Positions 1 to 8,617 of a DNA stretch of 64,000 nucleotides are shown one piece after another. Source of the DNA: Knoellia sp. p5-6-4 (lineage in GTDB: Bacteria > Actinomycetota > Actinomycetes > Actinomycetales > Dermatophilaceae). The stretch's first letter is position 1. Each line of letters opens with the position of its first letter. A program made the translations under genes and the position numbers. The DNA is taken from contig NZ_JARGZF010000001.1 of the NCBI RefSeq assembly GCF_029222705.1, positions 740,437 through 804,436 of the forward strand, in the 5' to 3' direction. The notes below the pieces were generated by a model that saw nothing but the letters and a program-made list of their open reading frames with translations, made no database searches and was not told where the DNA came from.

Positions 1-89
1 TTGAAGCCGCGGCGCGAGAACAGCGCGGCGATGCGGGCCAGGACGCCGGGCTTGTTCTCCACCAGCACCGACAGGGTGTGCTTGCTCAT
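1..89 (-). CDS. ilvN: Acetolactate synthase small (regulatory) subunit, 5' part only
   Basis: Only the first 29 or so codons lie in the window; the gene runs off the left edge. The visible N-terminus ([20 protein letters not shown], then [10 protein letters not shown]) is the ACT-domain start of IlvN, the valine-sensitive regulatory subunit of acetohydroxyacid synthase. The ATG lies 8 bp after the ilvB stop, with a GAGGGAG ribosome site just before it, so the two subunits are translated from one mRNA. ilvC is expected beyond the edge but cannot be seen. Confidence 0.93.
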   Translation of the reverse strand, partial: MSKHTLSVLVENKPGVLARIAALFSRRGF

Positions 90-97
90 CTGCTCCC

Positions 98-1915
98 TCA
101 CTCCTCGCGGTCCCAGGTCGGCGTCATGTTCCGCGCGATCTGGATGTCGTCGTTGCTCACGCCGGCCGGCACCATCGGCCAGACCATGGCGTCACGGTGC
201 ACGACGAAGTCGACCACGACCGGCACGTCGTTGATCTCCATGGCCTTGCGGATCGTCTCGTCCACGTCCTCGGGCCGCTCGCACCGCAGGCCGACACATC
301 CGTAGGCCTCGGCCAGCTTCACGAAGTCCGGGATGCGCCGGCCCACCGACGTGTGCAGGTCGGTGTTGGAGTAGCGCTCGTTGTAGAAGAGCGACTGCCA
401 CTGGCGCACCATGCCCAGGCTGGAGTTGTTGATCACCGCGACCTTGATCGGGATGTCGTTGATGACACAGGTCGCCAGCTCCTGGTTGGTCATCTGGAAG
501 CAGCCGTCACCGTCGATGGCCCAGACGGTGCGGCCCGGCTCGGCGACCTTGGCGCCCATCGCTGCCGGCACCGCGAAGCCCATGGTGCCGAGCCCGCCGG
601 AGTTCACCCAGGAGTTCGGGCGCTCGTACTGCACGAACTGGGCCGCCCACATCTGGTGCTGGCCCACCCCGGCGACGAACACCGACTCAGGTCCGCTGAT
701 CGCGCCCAGCCGCTCGATGACGTACTGCGGCGCCACCTCGGTGTCGTCCTCGGGGGCGCTGTAGCCGAGCGGGTAGGTCGACTTCCACTGCGCCGTCTCG
801 TCGCGCCACGCGTCGTAGTCGCCGCTGCGGCCGGCCTCGTGGTCGGCGCGCACCGCGTCGATCAGGTCGGTGATGACGTCCTTGCAGTCACCGACGATCG
901 GCACGTCGGCGGCCCGGTTCTTGGAGATCTCGGCCGGGTCGATGTCGGCGTGGATCACCTTGGCGAGGGGGGCGAACGTCGACAGCTGCCCGGTGACCCG
1001 GTCGTCGAAACGTGCGCCGAGGGTGATGAGCAGGTCGGCCTTCTGCAGTGCGGTGACGGCGGCCACCGACCCGTGCATGCCGGGCATGCCCAGGTGCAGC
1101 GGATGGCTGTCGGGCACCGTGCCGCGTGCCATCAAGGTGGTGACGACGGGGATCTGGGTCAGCTCCACGAACTTGCGCAGCTGGTCCGAGGCACCGGCCC
1201 GGATGACGCCACCGCCCACGTAGAACACCGGTCGCCTGGCCTCGGCGATGAGGCGCGCGGCCTCGCGGATCTGCTTGCTGTGCGGCCGCGCCACCGGCCG
1301 GTAGCCCGGCAGGTCGAACTTCGGCGGCCACGAGAACGTCGTCCGCGACTGCAGGGCGTCCTTGCTGATGTCGACGAGCACGGGCCCGGGACGGCCGGTC
1401 GAGGCGATGTGGAAGGCCTCGGCGATGACCCGTGGGATGTCGTCGGCGTTGGTCACGAGGTAGTTGTGCTTGGTGATCGGCATGGTGATGCCGCGGATGT
1501 CCGCCTCCTGGAAGGCGTCGGTGCCGATCGACGCCGAGCTCACCTGGCCGGTGATGGCCACCATGGGCACGGAGTCCATGTGCGCGTCGGCCAGCGGAGT
1601 CACGAGGTTGGTCGCGCCGGGGCCGGAGGTCGCCATGCAGACACCGACCTTGCCGGTCGCGCTGGCGTAGCCCTCGGCCGCGTGGCCGGCGCCCTGCTCG
1701 TGCCTGACGAGGATGTGGCGCACCTTCACCGAGTCGAGCAGCGGGTCGTAGGCCGGCAGGATCGCGCCGCCGGGGATGCCGAACACGGTGTCGACGTCCA
1801 TCGCCTCGAGGGAGAGCACCAGGCTCTGCGCGCCGGTGACCTCGACAGGGGTCTTGGCGCGGGCCTGCTGGGCAAGCTGGGCCGGGGATGGTGCTGCCGG
1901 CTTGGCGTCGCTCAC
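98..1915 (-). CDS. ilvB: Acetolactate synthase large (catalytic) subunit
   Basis: TPP-dependent acetohydroxyacid synthase, about 605 residues, the first common step of Val/Leu/Ile synthesis. Visible motifs are the catalytic Glu in [13 protein letters not shown] near residue 71 and the TPP/Mg motif [12 protein letters not shown] near residue 468. The frame stays open to a TTG at 1978, but that codon sits directly after the U-tract of the attenuator, so I chose the GTG at 1915; an AGGAG lies about 17 nt upstream, which is rather far, so the start is the weak point. Expression should be controlled by the leader peptide and terminator at 1977-2068. Confidence 0.93.
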   Translation of the reverse strand: MSDAKPAAPSPAQLAQQARAKTPVEVTGAQSLVLSLEAMDVDTVFGIPGGAILPAYDPLLDSVKVRHILVRHEQGAGHAAEGYASATGKVGVCMATSGPGATNLVTPLADAHMDSVPMVAITGQVSSASIGTDAFQEADIRGITMPITKHNYLVTNADDIPRVIAEAFHIASTGRPGPVLVDISKDALQSRTTFSWPPKFDLPGYRPVARPHSKQIREAARLIAEARRPVFYVGGGVIRAGASDQLRKFVELTQIPVVTTLMARGTVPDSHPLHLGMPGMHGSVAAVTALQKADLLITLGARFDDRVTGQLSTFAPLAKVIHADIDPAEISKNRAADVPIVGDCKDVITDLIDAVRADHEAGRSGDYDAWRDETAQWKSTYPLGYSAPEDDTEVAPQYVIERLGAISGPESVFVAGVGQHQMWAAQFVQYERPNSWVNSGGLGTMGFAVPAAMGAKVAEPGRTVWAIDGDGCFQMTNQELATCVINDIPIKVAVINNSSLGMVRQWQSLFYNERYSNTDLHTSVGRRIPDFVKLAEAYGCVGLRCERPEDVDETIRKAMEINDVPVVVDFVVHRDAMVWPMVPAGVSNDDIQIARNMTPTWDREE

Positions 1916-1976
1916 TTCGTCACCGATCGCTTTCTCCTGGTCCGCCGGCGAGACGCCGGCGGTGCTGCTCTGGCAC

Positions 1977-2010
1977 AAAAAAACCCTTCGTCCCCGCAGG
2001 GACAGAAGGG
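1977..2010 (-). terminator. ilvB attenuator (Rho-independent terminator)
   Basis: On the minus strand this reads as a G+C-rich stem (arms CCCTTC-GTCCC and GGGGAC-GAAGGG with a one-base bulge, short TGC loop) followed by seven consecutive T residues. A run of seven T is rare in this genome. It lies downstream of the leader peptide and upstream of the ilvB start, which is the classic place for a transcription attenuator. Confidence 0.88.
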
Positions 2011-2013
2011 GTG

Positions 2014-2042
2014 GCGCGTCTGCTCGGCTGGAGCGGACGCGC
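2014..2042. promoter_or_regulatory. Pause/antiterminator hairpin of the ilvB leader
   Basis: GCGCGTC at 2014-2020 pairs with GACGCGC at 2036-2042, with an inner GCTC/GAGC pairing around a five-base loop. The stem begins at the leader-peptide stop codon, so a ribosome stalled on the Ile-Leu-Val-Leu codons would cover or free it. That position relative to the terminator is what a leader pause hairpin needs; its role is inferred. Confidence 0.6.
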
Positions 2043-2068
2043 TAGGTGAGTACGAGAATTCGTGACAC
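2042..2068 (-). CDS. ilvB leader peptide, 8 residues
   Basis: Reading the minus strand from the GTG at 2068: GTG TCA CGA ATT CTC GTA CTC ACC TAG, giving fMet-Ser-Arg-Ile-Leu-Val-Leu-Thr. Four consecutive branched-chain codons followed by a stop, ahead of a pause hairpin and a terminator, is the signature of attenuation by charged tRNA supply. It resembles the Arg-Ile-Leu-Val-Leu leader peptides I know from streptomycete ilvB. Low Ile/Leu/Val-tRNA would stall the ribosome and allow read-through into ilvBN. Confidence 0.82.
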   Translation of the reverse strand: MSRILVLT

Positions 2069-2107
2069 ACCTGCACTGTCCCCCACGCCCCATTGCGTGT
2101 CAACGGA

Positions 2108-2145
2108 TGAGACTTCGGGTCTCGGGATCCGGACCTGTGGTCTCA
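2108..2145 (-). terminator. Possible hairpin terminator after ilvD
   Basis: TGAGAC at 2108-2113 pairs with GTCTCA at 2140-2145, with an inner GGTC/GACC pairing. It lies about 20 bp past the ilvD stop and before the ilvB leader. There is no T-run, so it may be only a processing or pausing structure. Confidence 0.35.
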
Positions 2146-2165
2146 GTCACTGGCCCGGACGGGCG

Positions 2166-3887
2166 TCACGAGCAGACGGCGCCGCCCGACGCGCTGCCCA
2201 CGAGCCTGCGGTACTTGGCGAGCACCCCGCGCGTGTACTTCGGCTCGGGGTGGGTCACGCCCGCCTCGCGCCGGCGCTGCATCTCCGCCTCGTCGACGAG
2301 CAGGTCGAGCGTGCCGTTCGCGACGTCGAGGCGGATCGGGTCGCCGTCGCGCACGAAGGCGATCGGGCCCTCGTCGACGGCCTCGGGCGCGAGGTGGCCG
2401 ACGCACAGGCCGGTGGTGCCCCCGGAGAACCGGCCGTCGGTGAGCAGCAGCACGTCCTTGCCGAGCCCTGCTCCCTTGATCGCGCCCGTGACCGCCAGCA
2501 TCTCGCGCATGCCGGGGCCACCCTTGGGTCCCTCGTAGCGGATGACCACGACGTCCTTCGGCTTCAGCGACCCGTCCTCGACGGCATCCATGGCGGCCCG
2601 CTCACCGTTGAAGACGCGCGCCGTCCCCTCGAAGACCTCCTCGTCGAACCCCGCCGACTTCACCACGGCCCCCTCGGGCGCCAGCGACCCGGTGAGGATG
2701 GTCAGGCCACCGGTGCGGTGCAGGGGCTGGGCCATCTCGCGGATGACCCGGCCGTCGATGTGCGGCGGCTTGAGCTCGTCGAGGTTCTCGGCAACCGTCT
2801 TGCCGGTCACCGTGAGGCAGTCGCCGTGCAGCAGGTCGGCGTCGAGCAGCGTCTTCATCACCACGGGGATGCCGCCGATGTGGTCGATGTCCTTCATGAC
2901 GAAGCGGCCGAACGGCTTGACGTCCGCCAGGTGCGGCACCTTCTTGCCGATGCGCTGGAAGTCGCCCAGCGTGAGGTCCACCTCGGCCTCGTGCGCGATC
3001 GCGAGCAGGTGCAGAACGGCGTTCGTCGATCCCCCGAAGGCCATGACCACGGCGATGGCGTTCTCGAACGCCTCCTTGGTCATGATGTCGCGCGCGGTGA
3101 TGCCGCGGCGCAGCAGGTTGACGACGGCCTCGCCGGACTTGCGGGCGTAGGCGTCGCGGCGGCGGTCGGTCGCGGGCGGTGCGGCCGAGCCGGGAACCGA
3201 CATCCCGACCGCCTCGGCCACCGCGGCCATGGTGTTCGCCGTGAACATCCCGCCGCACGCGCCCTCGCCCGGACAGATCGCGCGCTCGATGGCGTCGACG
3301 TCCTCGCGCGACATCTTCCCGGCGGCGCAGGCACCCACCGCCTCGAAGGCGTCGATGATGGTGACCTCTTTCTCGGTGCCGTCCGAGAGCTTGGCGATCC
3401 CCGGGAGGATGGTCCCGGCATACAGGAACACCGAGGCGAGGTCGAGGCGCGCCGCGGCCATGAGCATCCCGGGCAGCGACTTGTCGCACCCGGCGAGAAG
3501 CACCGAGCCGTCGAGGCGCTCGGCGCTCATGACGGTCTCGACCGAGTCGGCGATGATCTCGCGGCTGACCAGGGAGAAGTGCATGCCCTCGTGGCCCATG
3601 GAGATGCCGTCGGAGACGGAGATCGTGCCGAACTCCAGCGGGTAGCCGCCGCCGGCGTGCACCCCGTCCTTGACGGCCTTGGCGAGCCGGTCGAGGGAGA
3701 GGTTGCAGGGCGTGATCTCGTTCCACGAGCTGGCCACGCCGATCTGCGGCTTGGCGAAGTCGTCGTCGCCCATGCCCACCGCCCGCAGCATCCCTCGGGC
3801 CGCGGTCTTCTCGAGGCCGTCGGTGACGTCGCGGCTGCGCGGCTTGATGTCGACGCCGTCGAAGGTGCGGGGGTCGGTGGTCGTCAT
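2166..3887 (-). CDS. ilvD: Dihydroxy-acid dehydratase
   Basis: Fe-S dehydratase of the IlvD/EDD family, 573 residues, the third step of branched-chain amino acid synthesis (2,3-dihydroxy acids to 2-keto acids). Cluster-binding Cys are seen in TPCNLSL (near residue 58), AGCDKSLPG (near 132) and [12 protein letters not shown] (near 211); the C-terminal TDGRFSGG motif is also present. A -10-like TAGACT at 3894-3899 ends six bases before the ATG, so the mRNA is probably leaderless. ilvD lies upstream of the attenuated ilvB unit and may be transcribed apart from it. Confidence 0.95.
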   Translation of the reverse strand: MTTTDPRTFDGVDIKPRSRDVTDGLEKTAARGMLRAVGMGDDDFAKPQIGVASSWNEITPCNLSLDRLAKAVKDGVHAGGGYPLEFGTISVSDGISMGHEGMHFSLVSREIIADSVETVMSAERLDGSVLLAGCDKSLPGMLMAAARLDLASVFLYAGTILPGIAKLSDGTEKEVTIIDAFEAVGACAAGKMSREDVDAIERAICPGEGACGGMFTANTMAAVAEAVGMSVPGSAAPPATDRRRDAYARKSGEAVVNLLRRGITARDIMTKEAFENAIAVVMAFGGSTNAVLHLLAIAHEAEVDLTLGDFQRIGKKVPHLADVKPFGRFVMKDIDHIGGIPVVMKTLLDADLLHGDCLTVTGKTVAENLDELKPPHIDGRVIREMAQPLHRTGGLTILTGSLAPEGAVVKSAGFDEEVFEGTARVFNGERAAMDAVEDGSLKPKDVVVIRYEGPKGGPGMREMLAVTGAIKGAGLGKDVLLLTDGRFSGGTTGLCVGHLAPEAVDEGPIAFVRDGDPIRLDVANGTLDLLVDEAEMQRRREAGVTHPEPKYTRGVLAKYRRLVGSASGGAVCS

Positions 3888-3893
3888 GGGCGC

Positions 3894-3899
3894 AGTCTA
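3894..3899 (-). promoter_or_regulatory. -10 box of ilvD, leaderless type
   Basis: TAGACT on the minus strand, spacer GCGCCC, then ATG. With the usual 6-7 nt from -10 to the transcription start, the message would begin at or next to the start codon. There is no ribosome site between them. Confidence 0.6.
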
Positions 3900-3980
3900 G
3901 GACGGGCGTCCACGAGGTGGGACGCCGGTCTCGCTTGGTGGGCGAGCACGCCAGCGCGCCTGCGACGGTGTGCCGGGACC

Positions 3981-4505
3981 TCACCCCCTGCTGACATGGC
4001 ACCTCAGCAACGACGCGGTGCCGAAGGCGATGTCGTGCCACTTCCCCGCGTAGCCCAGGACCGCCACCGCGGACGTGGGGAATCCCGCGGCGAGGCACTC
4101 GTGGGCCGCCGTGGAGCCGTCGCCCTCGGACAGCCCGCTCGCGAGCGCCGCCATCGTGGGGTTGTGGCCGACGACGAGCACCACCTGGGCCTCACCGCCC
4201 GACTCGCGCACCGTCTGCAGCACGCCGTCGGCCCCGCCGGAGTAGAGGCGTTGGTCGTACTCGACCTCCTCACCGCACGCTCCCCCGTTCGCGGCGGCCT
4301 CCCAGGTCTGGCGCGTGCGCACCGCCGGCGAGCAGAGCACCAGCTCGGGTCCCAGCCCGTTGTCGTGCAGCCAGCGGCCCGCAGCCGCGGCGTCGCGCCG
4401 CCCCCGGTCGGTGAGCTCTCGCTCGTGGTCGGCCTTGCCCGGGGTGTGCTCCGCCTTGGCGTGGCGGAAGAGGATGAGCACCTTGTCGTCGGCGGCGAGG
4501 GTCAT
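3981..4505 (-). CDS. SixA-like histidine phosphatase
   Basis: A 174-residue protein of the phosphoglycerate-mutase-like histidine phosphatase superfamily. The phosphate-accepting His is in LFRHAKAEH (His15), with the second conserved His in VVGHNPT near residue 116 and the Arg of CSPAVRTRQTW between them. The short length and RHAKA form fit the SixA (phosphohistidine phosphatase) branch; the true substrate is unknown. It is upstream of ilvD on the same strand, with a small GGCGTCC/GGACGCC hairpin between them (about 3903-3928). Confidence 0.8.
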   Translation of the reverse strand: MTLAADDKVLILFRHAKAEHTPGKADHERELTDRGRRDAAAAGRWLHDNGLGPELVLCSPAVRTRQTWEAAANGGACGEEVEYDQRLYSGGADGVLQTVRESGGEAQVVLVVGHNPTMAALASGLSEGDGSTAAHECLAAGFPTSAVAVLGYAGKWHDIAFGTASLLRCHVSRG

Positions 4506-4582
4506 GCCCTGAGCATGGCCCAGCCGGCTGGGACACGCCAGAGGTCCCCTACGTCATCGGGGGGAGACCTGCGGCACAGCGC

Positions 4583-4867
4583 TCAGCCACCGGAAACCGC
4601 GTTGATGACGTGGACGGTGGCGGCCGGGCCCACGAGGGTCTTCACTCCCTGGGCGCGCTTGGCGTCCTCCCCGTCGACGAAGATGTTGACGTGGCGACGG
4701 ATCTGCCCCCGTTCGTCGCGGACCCGTGAGTTGAGGATGGGCCAGGAGGCGAAGGCTCCGTCGAGCACCTCCCCCAGCGGTGCGGGACCGGGCAGGTCGA
4801 CGACCAGCTCGTGGGCACCGCCGGCCAGGTCACGCAGCACTCCGGGGAGGACGACACGGGTGGTCAT
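4583..4867 (-). CDS. MoaD/ThiS-like ubiquitin-fold protein
   Basis: A 94-residue beta-grasp protein ending in Gly-Gly (VHVINAVSGG), the C-terminus that MoaD, ThiS and SAMP proteins need for adenylation and thiocarboxylation or conjugation. HVNIFVDGED matches the central MoaD strand. No moa or thi gene lies nearby. Its ATG comes 3 bp after the stop of the BNR propeller gene upstream, so the two are translationally coupled, which argues for a shared role rather than general molybdopterin synthesis. Confidence 0.8.
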   Translation of the reverse strand: MTTRVVLPGVLRDLAGGAHELVVDLPGPAPLGEVLDGAFASWPILNSRVRDERGQIRRHVNIFVDGEDAKRAQGVKTLVGPAATVHVINAVSGG

Positions 4868-4870
4868 GCG

Positions 4871-5956
4871 TCAGGCCACCGTCAGTGCGCGGACGCAGTA
4901 GACGTCGGGCAGCTGGGTCGCGAGCAGCGAGAACGACTCTCCGCCGTCGGTGCTCGCGTAGACCTCCCCGTTGCGGGTGCCGACGTAGAGCCCCGGCTCG
5001 GCCGGGTCGGTGTCGGTGCAGACTGCATCGCGCAGCACGTTGGTCCAGGTGTGTGGCAGCCCGGTGGACTGGGTCCGCCAGGTGCGGCCGGCGTCGTCGG
5101 AGCGCTGCGCCTGCAACTGCGCCTGCGGCGGGATGTGCTCGTAGTCGGAGGTGATGGGCACCAGCCAGAGCGTGTCGCCCTGCCGCGGGTGGACCACCAC
5201 CGTCATGCCGAAGTTGGTGGGCAGCCCCTCCTCGATGGACTGCCACGTGACGCCGTCGTCCTCCGACCGGTAGACGCCTCGGTGGTTCTGGCAGTACAGC
5301 CGCGTGGGGGTCCGCGGGTCCCGGGCCACCTTGTGGACGCACTGGCCGAACTCCGGCCACTCGTCGTGCGGCATGAAGTAGGCGTGGATGCCGGTGTTGC
5401 CCGGGCTCCACGACTGCCCACCGTCCCTGGAGTTGTAGACACCGCCCGTGCTCATGGCCACGAGCATCGCCTGCGGGTCGACCGGGCTCGGCAGGACCGT
5501 GTGGATGGCGCCCCCGCCGGCGCCCTCGCCCCACTCGGGGCGGTGGGGGTGGTCCCACAGGCCGCGGTTGAGGGTGAACGTCTCCCCCGCGTCCTCGCTC
5601 CGCCACAGCCCCTGCGGTTCGGTGCCCGCCCACACCACGGACTCGTCGTGCGGGTCGGCCACGAGCTGCCAGGTCGCCTTCAGCGCGGTGTCGGTGTCCT
5701 CGGGGAACCGGATCGACCCCTCGGGGTGCTCGACCCACGTCCTGCCCAGGTCGTCGCTGTGCTGGAGCGACGGCCCCCAGTGGGAGGAGCGAAAGCCCAC
5801 GAGGAGGCGGCTGCGCCCGCCCCGGGTGTCGAACAGGAGCGAGAGCACCTCGCTCATCAGGAAGTGGGGCCCCTCGAGCTGCCAGGCTGCACGGTCGGTG
5901 CTGCGCGCGAGCCAGAGGCCCTTGCGGGTACCGATGCCGACGATGGTCTCGGTCAT
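4871..5956 (-). CDS. BNR/sialidase-like beta-propeller protein
   Basis: A 361-residue cytoplasmic-looking protein (no signal peptide) starting MTETIVGIGTRKGLWLARS. Several Asp-box/BNR-type turns are visible: HSDDLGRTWVEH, RSEDAGETFT, NSRDGGQSWSPG, RSEDDGVTWQS, RSDDAGRTWRT and ASTDGGESFS, the S-x-D-x-G-x-T-W pattern of sialidase and sortilin propellers. I see no sialidase catalytic triad, so I do not call it a sialidase. CATGCT six bases before the ATG could be a -10 for a leaderless mRNA. Operon with the MoaD-like gene. Confidence 0.75.
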   Translation of the reverse strand: MTETIVGIGTRKGLWLARSTDRAAWQLEGPHFLMSEVLSLLFDTRGGRSRLLVGFRSSHWGPSLQHSDDLGRTWVEHPEGSIRFPEDTDTALKATWQLVADPHDESVVWAGTEPQGLWRSEDAGETFTLNRGLWDHPHRPEWGEGAGGGAIHTVLPSPVDPQAMLVAMSTGGVYNSRDGGQSWSPGNTGIHAYFMPHDEWPEFGQCVHKVARDPRTPTRLYCQNHRGVYRSEDDGVTWQSIEEGLPTNFGMTVVVHPRQGDTLWLVPITSDYEHIPPQAQLQAQRSDDAGRTWRTQSTGLPHTWTNVLRDAVCTDTDPAEPGLYVGTRNGEVYASTDGGESFSLLATQLPDVYCVRALTVA

Positions 5957-6062
5957 CCCGCCAGCATGGCACTGCCGGCGTCGCCGGACACCCGCATTTC
6001 CACGGTCGCCCTGCTCCTCCCGCATCTGGTGCCGGCGCGCGAGCCGGGCGCACACTGCACGA

Positions 6063-7439
6063 ATGGACCGGCCCCAGCCGGCGCTCGAAGCGCTCGGCCA
6101 CGCCCACCGGCACGCCCTGGCCTGGCTGTCGTCGCTCGAGCACCGCCCCGTGCCCCCGCAGGCCTCGATCGCGGCGGTGGTCGAGGCGCTCGGGCCGGAC
6201 CTGCCGGAGCAGGGGACCCACCCTGCCGAGGTCGTCGACCTCCTCGCACAGGCCTGCGACGCAGGCCTGACGGGTATGCCGTCGGGTCGCTTCTTCGGGT
6301 TCGTCATCGGCGGCACCCACCCCGCGGCCCTAGCGGCTGACTGGCTGGTGAGCGCCTGGGACCAGAACTCCGCGCTGCGCCGGGTGACGCCGGCGCACAG
6401 CGCGGTGGAGGACGTCACGAGCGCCTGGCTGGTCGACCTGCTGGGCCTGCCGCCAGGCAGCGCCGTGGGCTTCGTGACCGGTGCCACCATGGCGAACTTC
6501 ACCGGCCTGGCCGCCGGCCGCGACACCGTCCTGCGCCGAGCCGGGTGGGACGTCGCCCAGCGCGGGCTGCACGGCGGCCCACGGGTGCGCGTGCTGGTGG
6601 GCGTCGAGCGGCACGACACCGTCGACCTCGCGCTGCGCTACCTGGGCCTCGGCGCCCCACGGGCGGTGGCGGTCGACGAGCAGGGGCGGTTGCGGGCCGA
6701 CGCCCTCCACGAGGCCCTGGCCCGTGGCCTCTCGGGTCCCACGATCGTGGTGCTCCAGGCCGGCAACGTCCACTCGGGCGCCTTCGACCCCTTCCCCGAC
6801 GCGTTGGCCGCGGCCAGGGAGCACGGCGCGTGGGTCCACGTCGACGGTGCCTTCGGCCTTTGGGCAGGGGCCGCAGCCTCCCGCAGGCACCTCGTCGCCG
6901 GCGTCGACGGCGCCGACTCCTGGGCGACCGATGCCCACAAGACCCTGAACGTCCCCTACGACAGCGGCCTGGCCATCGTCCGCGACCCGGCGGCCGTCCG
7001 GGCGTCGATGGGCATGCACGGGGCCTACCTCGTGCACGACGAGGCGGGCGAGCCGTTCGACAAGGTCCCGGAGATCTCCCGACGCGGGCGGGCCTTCCCC
7101 GTGTGGGCGGTGCTGCGGTCGCTGGGTCGTTCGGGCGTCGACGAGCTGGTCGACCGGTTGTGCAGGCACGCAACCGCGTTCGCCACCGGGCTGCGTGCCA
7201 TCCCCGGCGCGCAAGTGCTCAACGACGTGGTGTTCACACAGGTGTGCGCCGCGTTCGGCAGCGATGAGCGCACCGAGCAGGTGGGCCGCGCCCTTCTCGC
7301 GGACGGCACCGCCTGGATGACCGGGTCGACGTGGCACGGACGCAGCGTGCTGCGCATCTCGGTGAGCAACTGGTCGACGACCACGAGCGACGTCGAGCGC
7401 AGCCTCGAGGCGGTCCGCCGGGCCGTTGCGAGCCTCTGA
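6063..7439 (+). CDS. PLP-dependent group II decarboxylase family protein
   Basis: A 458-residue type I-fold PLP enzyme of the glutamate/aromatic amino acid decarboxylase family. Motifs are TGATMANFTGL (phosphate-binding region), HVDGAFGLWAGA with the Asp that pairs with the pyridine N, and the Schiff-base Lys in TDAHKTLNVPYD (Lys293). The order GRFFGFVIGG near the N-terminus is typical of the family. Substrate cannot be told from sequence; tyrosine, tryptophan, glutamate and aspartate enzymes all share this fold. It stands alone on the plus strand; CACACT six bases before the ATG is a possible leaderless -10. Confidence 0.8.
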   Translation: MDRPQPALEALGHAHRHALAWLSSLEHRPVPPQASIAAVVEALGPDLPEQGTHPAEVVDLLAQACDAGLTGMPSGRFFGFVIGGTHPAALAADWLVSAWDQNSALRRVTPAHSAVEDVTSAWLVDLLGLPPGSAVGFVTGATMANFTGLAAGRDTVLRRAGWDVAQRGLHGGPRVRVLVGVERHDTVDLALRYLGLGAPRAVAVDEQGRLRADALHEALARGLSGPTIVVLQAGNVHSGAFDPFPDALAAAREHGAWVHVDGAFGLWAGAAASRRHLVAGVDGADSWATDAHKTLNVPYDSGLAIVRDPAAVRASMGMHGAYLVHDEAGEPFDKVPEISRRGRAFPVWAVLRSLGRSGVDELVDRLCRHATAFATGLRAIPGAQVLNDVVFTQVCAAFGSDERTEQVGRALLADGTAWMTGSTWHGRSVLRISVSNWSTTTSDVERSLEAVRRAVASL

Positions 7440-7456
7440 GGTCTCGAGCGCCAGAC

Positions 7457-7515
7457 GCGAGATCCCAGATCTCGCACCTCCGGGTGGCCGCTGCACGCGA
7501 GAGGTGGGATCTCGC
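7457..7515. terminator. Bidirectional hairpin between convergent genes
   Basis: GCGAGATCCCA (7457-7467) is the exact inverse of TGGGATCTCGC (7505-7515), and GATCTCGC at 7468-7475 can compete for the left arm. It fills the gap between the PLP decarboxylase (plus) and the hydroxyacid dehydrogenase (minus), so it probably ends both transcripts. Confidence 0.55.
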
Positions 7516-7533
7516 ATCACCGGGAAGCCGCCG

Positions 7534-8460
7534 TCAGCCCTCGTGCACGACGTTGCGCAGCGGCGCCCCCGCGGCATACGCCCGCAGCTGTTCGCGCAGG
7601 AGTCGCAACGCCCGCGGCCGGAAGGCCGACGTGGCGCCGCCGACGTGCGGTGAGACCAGCACGCCCGGCGAGGTCCACAGCGGATGGTCCTGCGGCAGCG
7701 GCTCGGGGTCGGTGACGTCGAGGGCGGCCAGCAGGCGGCCGGACGAGGTCTCGGCCAGCAGGGCGTCGGTGTCGACGACCGGCCCGCGGGCGACGTTGAC
7801 CAGCAGGGCGCCGTCGGGCATCGCCGCGAGGAACGTCGCGTCGACGAGCCGGCGCGTCGCCTCCGACAGCGGCACGATGACGATCACCACGTCGTGCCGG
7901 GGCAGCAGCTGCGACAGCTCGTCCACGCCGTGCACGGTGGCCACGCGGCCGTCGCCCTGGCGGGCACGGCTGGCCACTGCCGTGACCTCCACCTCGAAGG
8001 GCAGCAGGCGCTGCACCACCGCCCGGCCGACCGAGCCGTAGCCGAGCACGAGCACCCGCCGGTCCGCCAGGGCTGGCAGGACGCCCGGCGACAACCAGCG
8101 CCCCTCACGTTGTGCCAGAACGAAGTTCGGCAGGCCGCGAAGCGATGCCAGCGTCAGGGCGACGGCCAGCTCGGCGGTCGACGCGTCGTGCACGCCGGCG
8201 GCGTTGGCCAGTCTCACGCCCTCGGGCAGCTTGGCGAGCACGTCGTCGTAGCCGGCGCTGAGCAGCTGCACGACCTCGACGCCCGGCGTGTGCGCCAGGG
8301 CGCCGATCCGCTCCCCGGCGCCCATGTAGGGCGGCACGACGAGGCGGACCTCGTCCGCGCGCTGGGGCGGTCCGTCCATCGACCACGGCAGGAGCTCGAG
8401 GCCGGGCACGGGCCCCACGTCGTCGATCCAGTCCTGGCCGGGCAGCGTGACGACGGTCAT
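7534..8460 (-). CDS. D-isomer 2-hydroxyacid dehydrogenase
   Basis: NAD(P)-dependent dehydrogenase of the D-2-hydroxyacid/phosphoglycerate family, 308 residues. The Rossmann motif is VLVLGYGSVGRAV; the catalytic Arg is in NVARGPVVDTD (near 221), the Glu in the following DPEPLP, and the His in SPHVGGAT (near 269). A GTG at 8469 is an alternative start, but TACCGT at 8468-8473 looks like a leaderless -10 seven bases before the ATG at 8460, so I prefer the ATG. Substrate is unknown. Confidence 0.85.
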   Translation of the reverse strand: MTVVTLPGQDWIDDVGPVPGLELLPWSMDGPPQRADEVRLVVPPYMGAGERIGALAHTPGVEVVQLLSAGYDDVLAKLPEGVRLANAAGVHDASTAELAVALTLASLRGLPNFVLAQREGRWLSPGVLPALADRRVLVLGYGSVGRAVVQRLLPFEVEVTAVASRARQGDGRVATVHGVDELSQLLPRHDVVIVIVPLSEATRRLVDATFLAAMPDGALLVNVARGPVVDTDALLAETSSGRLLAALDVTDPEPLPQDHPLWTSPGVLVSPHVGGATSAFRPRALRLLREQLRAYAAGAPLRNVVHEG

Positions 8461-8617
8461 GCGCCTCACGGTAACCGTGGCTGGGCGTGGGCCGGCTCAG
8501 CGGGCTCGTGCAAATGGTGGAGGACCACCTACAGCGACCGGCGCGTGTGCTGTCACCCCCCACGAGGTGCAATCCGTACGAGGCGCAATCCGCGTCGTGC
8601 ACGAGGGGAGTAGGAAC

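Noticed and set aside
1916-1978. Longer ilvB start (TTG at 1978)
   Set aside because: It directly follows the terminator U-tract, has no ribosome site and adds residues unlike the family.
2046-4901. A 951-codon open frame on the plus strand opposite ilvD and the phosphatase gene
   Set aside because: High-GC antisense frame with Arg/His/Gly/Val-biased composition and no domain; it mirrors the codon bias of the real minus-strand genes. Other long shadows (197-2065 plus, 20205-22061 plus, 35312-38218 plus, 46004-47323 plus) were dropped for the same reason.
4871-5956. Sialidase
   Set aside because: Asp-box turns are present, but I see no FRIP motif, Arg triad or signal peptide; a propeller of unknown function is safer.
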